A stretch of DNA of 19,417 nucleotides, from contig DCHA01000025.1 in NCBI GenBank assembly GCA_002315535.1, positions 1 to 19,417 of the forward strand, given 5' to 3'. The stretch is from Firmicutes bacterium UBA1764. GTDB lineage: Bacteria; Bacillota; Clostridia; Peptostreptococcales; Anaerovoracaceae. The notes below the pieces were generated by a model. That model saw nothing but the letters and a program-made list of their open reading frames with translations, searched no databases and was not told the origin of the DNA. Both the position numbers and the translations under genes were made by a program. This document shows, one piece after another, positions 1-6,952 of the stretch. The stretch's first letter is position 1; every line of letters begins with the position of its first letter.

Positions 1-72
1 ATAAAATGATATGAAATGTAATTTATTGGGAAAATCCACACAAAATTCGGGATACCCTCCATTTTTTTACAC

Positions 73-101
73 TTGACACAAAAACTATAATATGGTATCT
101 T
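73..101 (+). promoter_or_regulatory. Candidate sigma-A promoter of the riboswitch-exchanger transcript
   Basis: A perfect TTGACA (-35) lies at 73-78 and is followed after 17 bases by TATCTT (96-101), a moderate -10. This would start transcription near 107, just upstream of the riboswitch core. A better -10 match, TATAAT at 86-91, sits only 7 bases from TTGACA. It would need the weaker TTTACA at 66-71 as its -35, with a 14-base spacer. The start point is therefore inferred and could shift by about 10 bases. Bases 1-60 show nothing I can assign. Confidence 0.55.
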
Positions 102-105
102 ATTT

Positions 106-238
106 AAGCAATCCCGTGGGGGAGTAGCAAGCGCGAAAGCGTAGCAAGTCAACATACGCGGCCTAGGGCCTGGCTTGTTTTAAATTGCGAGACTCATGTA
201 TATCTGCAAAGCTATACACGAGTAATATATGATTATTT
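106..238 (+). ncRNA. yybP-ykoY family manganese riboswitch (aptamer)
   Basis: The conserved blocks of the yybP-ykoY element are present in order: GGGGAGTAGC at 119-128, a GAAA-capped hairpin at 132-141, GTCAACATACG at 148-158, GCCTGGCTTG at 168-177 and GCGAGACTC at 187-195. A further hairpin follows at about 191-222, pairing GTATA with TATAC. The closing helix can be drawn between 106-113 and 231-238, with one mismatch and one G-U pair. Members of this family bind Mn2+ and usually switch on genes for manganese or cation efflux. The element lies directly upstream of a cation exchanger and is followed by a terminator, so transcriptional control is the likely mode. Recognition is from memory of the family consensus and has not been tested with a covariance model. 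Confidence 0.85.
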
Positions 239-273
239 CCCGAGTATAGCCATCAACTATCCCTCGGGTTTTT
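239..273 (+). terminator. Leader terminator (riboswitch expression platform)
   Basis: CCCGAG (239-244) pairs with CTCGGG (263-268), an inner ATAG/CTAT stem extends the hairpin, and five Ts follow (269-273). The terminator lies between the aptamer and the ribosome binding site AGGAG (281-285) of the exchanger, where a riboswitch would decide between termination and read-through. The 5' segment CCCGTGGG (113-120) is complementary to CCCTCGGG (261-268) except at one position. That makes it a possible antiterminator strand, but it overlaps the conserved GGGGAGTA block. Confidence 0.75.
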
Positions 274-292
274 AATTTATAGGAGTAAAAAA

Positions 293-1267
293 ATGATTAA
301 AGCCGTAATATTATTTTGTGTAGGATTGGTATTCTTAATTAAAGGCGGAGACTGGTTCGTAGACGGATCAACAGGAATCGCAAGAAAGCTTCATGTTCCG
401 GAGCTTTTAATAGGCGCAACCGTAGTATCAATCGGAACAACTCTTCCGGAGGTAATGGTTTCATCGCAAGCCGCCCTCTCCGGCCAGGGCTCAGTCGCAT
501 ACGGAAATGCAATCGGATCTATCATCTGCAACACATCACTTATCGCAGCACTGACAATTGCAATCAAGCCGTCAAAGGTTGACAGCAAGACTCTGAGGAC
601 TCCGGTAATATTCTTCTTTATTGCCGCAGCCTTTTATGCCGGAGTTGCCTATTGCTATGGTCAGTACACAAGAACGATAGGAATAATACTTCTTCTGATG
701 TTCGTTGTTTATATGATAATAAACATTAGAGATGCCGTTAATGATTCAAAAAAGCCAAAGGCTTCTTTAGAAGATGCTGAAGATGCTGATGAAGATATGC
801 CAACCTGGAAAACAATTTTGCTTCTAGTTATCGGCGCAGGCCTCATCGCCGCTGGCGCAAGATTCCTTGTAGACAACGGAACCATTATTGCAGAAGGTCT
901 CGGCGTTCCAAGCAGCGTAATAGCCCTCACCTTCGTTGCTCTCGGAACCTCACTTCCGGAGCTTGTCACCGCAATAACAGCCCTTGTTAAGGGCCACAGC
1001 GCACTCTCACTCGGAAACATAATCGGCGCAAACATCTTTAATCTGGTTCTTGTATCAGGACTTTCAATTACGCTGAATCCATTCAATCTTCCTGTTGAAA
1101 AGACAATCGCAGGAATGAATGCATCGCTTGTTGTAGACATACCGGTTGCAATAATCGTAATGCTGATTATGACACTTCCGGCATTAATTAAGGGAAAGCT
1201 TACAAGAGCTCAGGGAATCATACTTCTCTGCATATATGCAGCCTTCGTAGTATTCCAGTTTAATTAG
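293..1267 (+). CDS. CaCA-family Na+(or H+)/Ca2+ exchanger, YrbG-like
   Basis: Integral membrane antiporter of the cation/Ca2+ exchanger superfamily, 324 residues, the usual length for bacterial YrbG-type members. The two inverted alpha repeats are clear. Repeat 1 has GTTLPE at residues 48-53 followed by GNAIGS near 71-76. Repeat 2 has GTSLPE at 218-223 followed by GNIIGANIFN near 241-250. The acidic residue of each (T/S)LPE motif is part of the ion-binding site in this family. The halves are joined by an acidic cytoplasmic loop, about 157-170, rich in Asp and Glu. About ten hydrophobic segments are visible. AGGAG at 281-285 sits 7 bases before the ATG. A Mn2+ riboswitch upstream suggests the physiological substrate may include Mn2+, which is inference because close relatives are annotated as Ca2+ exchangers. 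The gene is monocistronic and ends at a shared terminator. Confidence 0.92.
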   Translation: MIKAVILFCVGLVFLIKGGDWFVDGSTGIARKLHVPELLIGATVVSIGTTLPEVMVSSQAALSGQGSVAYGNAIGSIICNTSLIAALTIAIKPSKVDSKTLRTPVIFFFIAAAFYAGVAYCYGQYTRTIGIILLLMFVVYMIINIRDAVNDSKKPKASLEDAEDADEDMPTWKTILLLVIGAGLIAAGARFLVDNGTIIAEGLGVPSSVIALTFVALGTSLPELVTAITALVKGHSALSLGNIIGANIFNLVLVSGLSITLNPFNLPVEKTIAGMNASLVVDIPVAIIVMLIMTLPALIKGKLTRAQGIILLCIYAAFVVFQFN

Positions 1268-1290
1268 GAAATAATAAATACACAGACACT

Positions 1291-1323
1291 AAAAAACCTA
1301 CTGAGTAACTCAGTAGGTTTTTT
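1291..1323. terminator. Bidirectional terminator between convergent units
   Basis: The perfect stem CCTACTGAG (1297-1305) / CTCAGTAGG (1309-1317) with a 3-base loop is flanked by six As on the left and six Ts on the right. It can therefore terminate both the exchanger gene (+) and the four-gene operon arriving from the other side (-). It lies 23 bases after one stop codon and 4 bases after the other. Confidence 0.93.
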
Positions 1324-1326
1324 GCT

Positions 1327-3825
1327 TTAGTAATCAACGACTTCGATTTCGCCGCTTTCAATCTTTTCAACAAAGAGTCGTCCAAGCTCCGGATCGAACT
1401 GCTTTCCGAGGTTCTTGAGGATTTCGGAAATAGCCGTCTCAACAGGCATTTTCTCCTTGTAGCAACGTTTACTTACCATAGCGTCAAATGCATCGGCAAT
1501 TGCAAGACAACGTGCTGAGAGAGGGATTTCTTCCCCTGCGAGGCCTCTTGGATAGCCCTTACCATCATATCTTTCGTGATGTCCAATTACAGCCGGAATT
1601 ACATAGTCAAGATCAGGAAGGTGTCTAACCATTTCGATTGACAATGCCGGATGCTTCTTCATTGTTGTGTATTCATCATCAGAAAGACGTCCGTTCTTTG
1701 TAAGAACTGAATCTGGGATACCGATCTTACCGATATCATGCAGAAGTCCTGCCTGTCTGATACATTCAATAAAGTCATCGGAGTATCCTGCGAATCTTGC
1801 AAGCTTGGTTGCATATTCAGATACAGCACGTGAGTGGTTGAATGTGTAGTGATCCTTTGCGTCTACTGCGGCAGTAAGTGCATATACTGTTGCAGTGATT
1901 TCGCTAAGCTTGTCGCTGTTATCCTTACTCTTTGCAGAGAAGTTGTTATCATAGATGAGAATCTGTGCCTTACCGTTTTGCTTGATGTTAAATACAGCCA
2001 TGTTAGCATAGCTTACAAGCTGATTTGCATTGGAAGCAACGGCTGGATATGTGCAGACTCCGGCAGAGAAAGACATAAACTTCTTTGTCTTTTCTATCTC
2101 TTCATCAAGCTGAAGCTGCATCTGCTCCTTTACCCTGTGTGCGAGCTGATCTGCAGTAATAGAATCGGTCAGCGGCAACAGAGCTGCAAATTCCTTTCCT
2201 CCCCAGCGAGCAATAGTTCCCTTGCTGCCGAATACTGAACTGAGTATTTCAGAGAAACGAATGATTAGCTTGTCTCCCTCGTCATTTCCGTAAAGCTCGT
2301 TGTACAAGGACATGTCGTCGAGGTTGAACAGAACGAGTGAAACAGGAGATAAAGCATTGTTATTAACAGTCTCGTTAAGTCTCTTATTAAAGTATCTTCT
2401 GTTGTAGAGATTTGTAAGAGTATCGAGCTGAGCTTCCTTTTCAAGTGCTGTATAAAGCTTTGCGTTCTTGAGTGCGATAGCAGCAACAGCGGCAACGGAT
2501 TCAAGGAAATTGATTTCATCATATCCGTATTCCTTTTCTACAGATGACCTGCAGAATACGGCAAAGCCCATTATTTCAGTATCAGTTGCAAATGGGAGAA
2601 TGTAGGAAGCATTGATTCTGCTGAACAGTTCCTTTTCCTTTTCCCACATTGAACGATATTCATTACTTGTTTCAAAATCAGAATACTGTGTACCCTGCTT
2701 CTTCTTGCGAAGGTAATCAATAAGCGGGGTGTTGGCGCTGATTACGAGAGGCTCTTCCAGAGAGTTTAGCCCGGAAACAGTTTTGAATGCTCCATCCTCT
2801 TCATCCATCATGCAGATGTTAAGATCATCAACAGGAATTTCGTTATTAATTAATTCAAGGAATGAATTAAGAATTTCATTCTGGTTCAAGCTGTTGTTTA
2901 CATCGCTTGAGAACTGCTTGAGCAGGTCTTCCTTCTTGTTTTTATCCTTGATGAACAGCTTGTTTCTGAGTACGTTTAATCCGAGGAATAAGAGTACTGA
3001 TATTACTGCGCAGCATATGATTAGGATAAAGTATTCCTTAGTGGTATTTAAGGACTCACCAAAAATCTTGGAAAGTAAAAGTCCAATTGGATCAATAAGG
3101 ATTGCAGTAATTATGATTGCAACAACGAATGTCGCTCCGTTTGATAAAACCTGATCCTTTGGATAAAGTCTCTTTCTTGAGAATGCAATGTATATGCAAA
3201 GAGCATTGATTGCACATGCCAGAGTATCCATAGGCATAGAGTTAAAGAAAGGAATAAGGTCAGCGACAACTCCGGCAGCAAGAATCAAAATACCAACAAC
3301 AAATGGCTTGATATATCTGCTTGGAAGGCCCTTTTTCTTTACTTCACGGATAAGAATAATCCATGAGTAAATCATTACGATTGCATAAAATACAACCGGA
3401 ATAAGAGCAAAGCTTGTTGCTGAATAGCTGATAACACTTACCCCGTCGTTTAAAACAAATTCAGGAACGGTAAGGAATACATCCTTTAAATTTAAGAGCG
3501 TCAGGACTACAGTTCCAATACCGAAAAGCAGCTTGGAAATAAGGCCGCGATTTTCTGTAAATCCGCAAGCTACAAGGAAGTAGAAATACGGAACAAGGAA
3601 AAGTCCGATCAGTGAAACATGCCACCAGAATGCAACTCCAGGGAAGGAGTTACTTCTCATGAAAGCAGATCCACCGGTCCATAATACAAAGCTTGCTAAA
3701 AGCAACATTAAAAAGCGAACAGCGTTATTTTTCTTTGCTGTAAGCAATGTTGCAAACAAGAATATATTTAGAAGAACTGCAATTCTTGGTATCGAAATAG
3801 AAAGAATGCCAACTACGTTACTCAA
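1327..3825 (-). CDS. 7TM-GAF-GGDEF(degenerate)-HD-GYP signalling protein
   Basis: Membrane-bound cyclic-di-GMP signalling protein of 832 residues. The N-terminal ~285 residues carry about nine hydrophobic segments and resemble the 7TM input region of some histidine kinases. A GAF-like domain follows at about 300-455, a GGDEF fold at about 460-625 and an HD-GYP domain at about 645-820. HD-GYP looks intact: HDIGK at 696-700, HHE at 749-751 and DGKGYP at 754-759, so c-di-GMP phosphodiesterase activity is expected. The GGDEF fold looks inactive: the signature is GGKEF (542-546), the first metal-binding Asp is Asn501, and the inhibitory RxxD site is absent. It may serve as a regulatory module. The start is TTG (3823-3825), supported by a strong SD. 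The gene overlaps the end of the GH3 gene by 8 bases and is the last gene of its operon. Confidence 0.9.
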   Translation of the reverse strand: MSNVVGILSISIPRIAVLLNIFLFATLLTAKKNNAVRFLMLLLASFVLWTGGSAFMRSNSFPGVAFWWHVSLIGLFLVPYFYFLVACGFTENRGLISKLLFGIGTVVLTLLNLKDVFLTVPEFVLNDGVSVISYSATSFALIPVVFYAIVMIYSWIILIREVKKKGLPSRYIKPFVVGILILAAGVVADLIPFFNSMPMDTLACAINALCIYIAFSRKRLYPKDQVLSNGATFVVAIIITAILIDPIGLLLSKIFGESLNTTKEYFILIICCAVISVLLFLGLNVLRNKLFIKDKNKKEDLLKQFSSDVNNSLNQNEILNSFLELINNEIPVDDLNICMMDEEDGAFKTVSGLNSLEEPLVISANTPLIDYLRKKKQGTQYSDFETSNEYRSMWEKEKELFSRINASYILPFATDTEIMGFAVFCRSSVEKEYGYDEINFLESVAAVAAIALKNAKLYTALEKEAQLDTLTNLYNRRYFNKRLNETVNNNALSPVSLVLFNLDDMSLYNELYGNDEGDKLIIRFSEILSSVFGSKGTIARWGGKEFAALLPLTDSITADQLAHRVKEQMQLQLDEEIEKTKKFMSFSAGVCTYPAVASNANQLVSYANMAVFNIKQNGKAQILIYDNNFSAKSKDNSDKLSEITATVYALTAAVDAKDHYTFNHSRAVSEYATKLARFAGYSDDFIECIRQAGLLHDIGKIGIPDSVLTKNGRLSDDEYTTMKKHPALSIEMVRHLPDLDYVIPAVIGHHERYDGKGYPRGLAGEEIPLSARCLAIADAFDAMVSKRCYKEKMPVETAISEILKNLGKQFDPELGRLFVEKIESGEIEVVDY

Positions 3826-5449
3826 GGGTAATTTCCCTCCTTCCGAAAGTCGAGCCGATAGAATTCATTAAATTAATTATATCAGCAGCAGTAGGATTAA
3901 CAGTTCTTAATTTGCAATTCCTCATTTCTTCGTACTTGCTTATACTGCCCTCAGGAAGAACAGTAACAACTGTTGGATCCATACCAAGAAGCTTCTTTAA
4001 ATCATCATAGTCATGATCATATTTTCTGTAATAAGCGCTGAAGCAATCTAAAATTAACTGCTCAGACATAAACGCAGAGTTTGCGGCAGAGCTCTTAACC
4101 TCAACATACATATGCATGAAGGATCTCTTGTCCTCGCTGTATTCCTTCTTTGCAAGCCATCTTCCGATTGGAAGGTTGGAAAGCTGAAGAACGGAAGCGA
4201 TGCTCTTCTCTGTAAATCTTGTAAAGCCTGCAATATCAATAACTGACGGAACTCTGTCAATATATTCGAACTGAGGAAGATCGATTCCTTCAGTTTCGTT
4301 CTTTGTTCTGAGGCAGCGGTACATATCGCCCGGTCTGTAACGCATGAATGCGCCACCCTTGAAGAGTGTAATAACGATTTCGTACTCTTCGTTAGGTAAT
4401 ACCTCGTCCATGAAATATGTCCTTGGAACATAGCTCGGATCTGCTTCGTTTCTAAGCATTTCATCCTTTGGAATGAATTCATAGAATGCATTGTCCGGGA
4501 AGAAAACAAGACCGTTCTTGCCCCAGGATTCTGTTGCGAGACAAGCTGTTTCTGTGCCGCCGTGAATCTCAAGAGGCCTTACGCCCCAAGCATCTTCAAG
4601 ATCGTGCTTGAATAATGCGGTATCTGTTCCAACGCAAACAAAACCATCAAGCTCGAATAAATCCTTTGGCTTGATTGGCTTGTTATCTCTCTTGGCAATA
4701 TATTTAGCCTTTGCAATTTTGCAAAGCATGCCCGGAGTCATACCGAAAACAGCGCTTGCATCAGAGCTGCCGGAGTTAATCATTTCATCAAAGTTCTGAG
4801 TAATTCTGTAAACAACAGATGTCATACCAAAGAACTGATCGATGCCGGACTTTAATGCCTGCTTGAAGCCTTCCTTGTTCTGTGTTGAGAAGGACATATC
4901 TCTGGCCTGCTTAATGGATGGCATGAACTGCAGATCCATTTCAGGCTCGATCAGATAAGGGAAAAGTCCTGTTGCATAAGGCATTGGTGCGAGACCGTAT
5001 AAAACCTTTGCATCACTGCGAACCTTAAAATCACCCTTTCTGCTTGATGTAGATAAAATCATTGCAGAAATGATATTTCTTGAGTAAACGTTGAGCATTT
5101 CCTTTGTGTAAGGTGCCCACTTTTCAGGACGGCTGCCACTTTCCCAAGTTGTCTTGAGCCAGGTTGTAGGCTTCTTTGGAAGAGCGTCTTCGCGCTTTTC
5201 AAGAAGGATGTCCTGATAGTCATCATACTTCGTCAGAGGTACATTTTCCTTGAACTCATTGATAGTATGAGGAACACCATTCTTCATGATGCGCTTGCCA
5301 AGGAAACACTGAGAGTAGTCATCAATCTGCTCTTTGAGCAATCTAAACTGAATCTTCATGTAATCTTCCATCGAAAGATCCAGAAAACTGCAATACTCAT
5401 CCCATATTTGCTTTTTTGAAAGTTTTTCGAGTTTATCTCTGAACTTCAT
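3818..5449 (-). CDS. GH3 auxin-responsive-promoter family protein (acyl-acid amido synthetase-like adenylating enzyme)
   Basis: GH3-family adenylate-forming enzyme of 543 residues, a normal length for bacterial members. Visible hallmarks are a phosphate-binding loop ESGSRPEKWAPYT (103-115), the mid-domain HGGTETACLATES (296-308) matching the acyl/adenine-binding motif, RYRPGD (370-375, the conserved RxRxGD), and FEYIDRVPSVIDIAG (395-409) leading into the C-terminal lid. Plant GH3 enzymes adenylate a carboxylic acid and join it to an amino acid. The bacterial substrates are mostly unknown, so the substrate here cannot be named. No signal peptide is seen, so it should be cytoplasmic. The SD (AAGGAG) overlaps the stop codon of the methyltransferase gene upstream, 10 bases away. 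Operon partners that bind acyl chains suggest an acyl acid substrate, which is inference. Confidence 0.87.
   Translation of the reverse strand: MKFRDKLEKLSKKQIWDEYCSFLDLSMEDYMKIQFRLLKEQIDDYSQCFLGKRIMKNGVPHTINEFKENVPLTKYDDYQDILLEKREDALPKKPTTWLKTTWESGSRPEKWAPYTKEMLNVYSRNIISAMILSTSSRKGDFKVRSDAKVLYGLAPMPYATGLFPYLIEPEMDLQFMPSIKQARDMSFSTQNKEGFKQALKSGIDQFFGMTSVVYRITQNFDEMINSGSSDASAVFGMTPGMLCKIAKAKYIAKRDNKPIKPKDLFELDGFVCVGTDTALFKHDLEDAWGVRPLEIHGGTETACLATESWGKNGLVFFPDNAFYEFIPKDEMLRNEADPSYVPRTYFMDEVLPNEEYEIVITLFKGGAFMRYRPGDMYRCLRTKNETEGIDLPQFEYIDRVPSVIDIAGFTRFTEKSIASVLQLSNLPIGRWLAKKEYSEDKRSFMHMYVEVKSSAANSAFMSEQLILDCFSAYYRKYDHDYDDLKKLLGMDPTVVTVLPEGSISKYEEMRNCKLRTVNPTAADIINLMNSIGSTFGRREITLE
3835..3842 (-). 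promoter_or_regulatory. Ribosome binding site fixing the TTG start of the HD-GYP gene
   Basis: Read on the - strand this is AAGGAGGG, nearly a full anti-Shine-Dalgarno match, 9 bases upstream of the TTG at 3825-3823. It lies inside the last codons of the GH3 gene, so initiation may be coupled to GH3 translation. No ATG in frame is equally well placed. Confidence 0.8.
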
Positions 5450-5459
5450 CTAGCACTCC

Positions 5460-6011
5460 TTAGCGTACAGAAAATCCTAAAAAAGGAACTTGCTTCTTGT
5501 ACTCCTCATAACCCTCAATGTAGTGAGGGAAAAAATATATATCTTGAATAATAATATAAATCGTGTTTATTACTGCATTGGCGATGCCTATTATCAAGGC
5601 CTCTCTGCTTGATGCAAGAAAGCTTGCTGAAATGGCAACCAGCCAAAATGCATATAGTCCCGGATGTCTGCAGTATGCGTAAATTCCGCTGCTTACTACA
5701 GCTCCGTTTTCATTGCTGTCAAGTGATCCCTTCGGCAGGGATAAAAAGCTTGTGTAAAAATATAAGCCTATATACAGCACTGTCAGTATTCCGAAGAAAA
5801 TTGTTCTTGCTTTCACTGACATTCCAAATATCTCATTTTTGTTAAAGCTTTGGATAAGAACCCATGCCCAGTTTATTATCAGCAGCAGCGTTCCGATTAT
5901 GAAAAACGGATTCTTGCCGCTTTGGCCGTTCTTCTTCGCTCTCACTTTTATCTCTTCAAAGAGAAAGAGGCAAATCCATGATGCAATTAACACTAGGATG
6001 AATGGAATCAT
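5460..6011 (-). CDS. Isoprenylcysteine carboxyl methyltransferase (ICMT/PEMT-like) family membrane protein
   Basis: Small polytopic membrane protein, 183 residues, about five hydrophobic segments (near 1-19, 36-55, 68-87, 118-134, 138-155). The C-terminal half has the family signature: GIYAYCRHPGLYAFWL (109-124), in which the RHP-x-Y motif contributes to S-adenosylmethionine binding, and an EEY-x-x-Y-like tail (YEEYKKQVPFLG, 168-179). A second transmembrane acidic position usually written E is D157 here. Bacterial members methylate lipidic or unknown carboxylates or amines, so the substrate is not predictable. Its ATG overlaps the TGA of the degV gene by 4 bases (ATGA), indicating coupled translation, and GH3 follows 10 bases later. 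Confidence 0.8.
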   Translation of the reverse strand: MIPFILVLIASWICLFLFEEIKVRAKKNGQSGKNPFFIIGTLLLIINWAWVLIQSFNKNEIFGMSVKARTIFFGILTVLYIGLYFYTSFLSLPKGSLDSNENGAVVSSGIYAYCRHPGLYAFWLVAISASFLASSREALIIGIANAVINTIYIIIQDIYFFPHYIEGYEEYKKQVPFLGFSVR

Positions 6012-6853
6012 TTTTTCTCAAATGCCAGCCCTGCTCCACCTGGGCCTGAGTAGGCACCTATTACCGGACCGGTTATGTCAATGCGTATGTTTAAATCGCC
6101 ATATGTCTTTATCAGCTCGTCCATTAAGAGCTTTGCTGTATCAAGACTTGCCTGATGGAAAATGATGACCTGCTTGGTCATATCTGCTTCTTTTCCGAAT
6201 CTCTCGATCAGCTTCGCAAAACCGTCATCATAGTTTGATGCGACTGCGAAGTCCTTAACCAAACCATTCTCGAATGATAGCAGAGGCTTAATTTTCATCA
6301 GGTCTGCTGCCAGAGCCTTTATCGCTCCAATTCTTCCTCCGGCCTTTGGATACTTGAGAGAATCAAGAATGAAATACATCGCGATGTGATTTCTGTAATC
6401 ATCAAGCTCTTTAATTATTTCTTCACATCCATAGCCTCTTGATGCAAGCTCATAAGCCTTTCTGACCATCATAGCCATAGCATGTGAGCACTGGAGTGTG
6501 TCGTAAATGTAAATCGGGGTCTTAAAACCCTCATCCTCAAGCAGCTTTTTTGCTGTGCAAGCAGCCTCAAATGTGCCTGACATCTTGGAAGTTACTGATA
6601 AAAACAGAATTTCATCAAAATTTGTTGACTTTTCTTTAAAAAAATCGCAAAAATCTCCCACAGATGGGTGAGAACTAGTTGGCAAATCACCCTCAAATAG
6701 CATATAATTATATAATGACTCAGGACTTATTTCGTATAAGTTCTTAAAAGTTGAGGAATTTACATACACTATATCTGGTATGATTGGTATATTCAATTGT
6801 TGTGCCTCCACAAGGGGTATATCACACCCTGTGTGGGAAATAATTTTAACCAT
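6008..6853 (-). CDS. DegV family fatty-acid-binding protein, FakB-like but divergent
   Basis: DegV/FakB-family protein, 281 residues from the ATG at 6853. A TTG at 6859 would add two residues, but the family normally begins with the strand seen here as MVKIISHTGCD, and no clear SD separates the two. Numbering from the TTG, the recognisable motifs are LPTSSHPS (59-66), SVTSKMSGTFEAA (88-100), SLKYPKAGGRI (167-177) and the C-terminal GPVIGAYSGPGGAGLAF (264-280). FakB proteins hold a fatty acid and present it to the kinase FakA, giving acyl-phosphate. Two conserved spots differ: the usual TDS near the N-terminus reads SHT, and the His of the family HTGPG motif is Tyr270. It is first in its operon and divergent from a FakA-like gene 100 bases away, which supports a FakA/FakB pairing. 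Confidence 0.85.
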   Translation of the reverse strand: MVKIISHTGCDIPLVEAQQLNIPIIPDIVYVNSSTFKNLYEISPESLYNYMLFEGDLPTSSHPSVGDFCDFFKEKSTNFDEILFLSVTSKMSGTFEAACTAKKLLEDEGFKTPIYIYDTLQCSHAMAMMVRKAYELASRGYGCEEIIKELDDYRNHIAMYFILDSLKYPKAGGRIGAIKALAADLMKIKPLLSFENGLVKDFAVASNYDDGFAKLIERFGKEADMTKQVIIFHQASLDTAKLLMDELIKTYGDLNIRIDITGPVIGAYSGPGGAGLAFEKK

Positions 6854-6888
6854 TGCCAAATATTTCTATCAATTTTCCCGCAACTTTT

Positions 6889-6916
6889 ATTATACCATTA
6901 TATGTAGAAAAAGCAA
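6889..6916 (-). promoter_or_regulatory. Candidate promoter of the degV-ICMT-GH3-HD-GYP operon
   Basis: On the - strand, TTGCTT (6916-6911) is followed after 16 bases by a perfect TATAAT (6894-6889). Transcription would start near 6882, giving a leader of about 30 bases before the degV ATG. It lies in the 99-base intergenic space shared with the divergent fakA-like gene. I could not find a convincing promoter for the latter. Confidence 0.5.
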
Positions 6917-6952
6917 GCATAATTATTTATAGAAAGTAGCAAAACCCTTGAA

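Noticed and set aside
709..1140. Long open frame antisense to the exchanger gene
   Set aside because: It is a shadow of a strongly conserved membrane protein gene on the other strand, with no start signal or recognisable protein.
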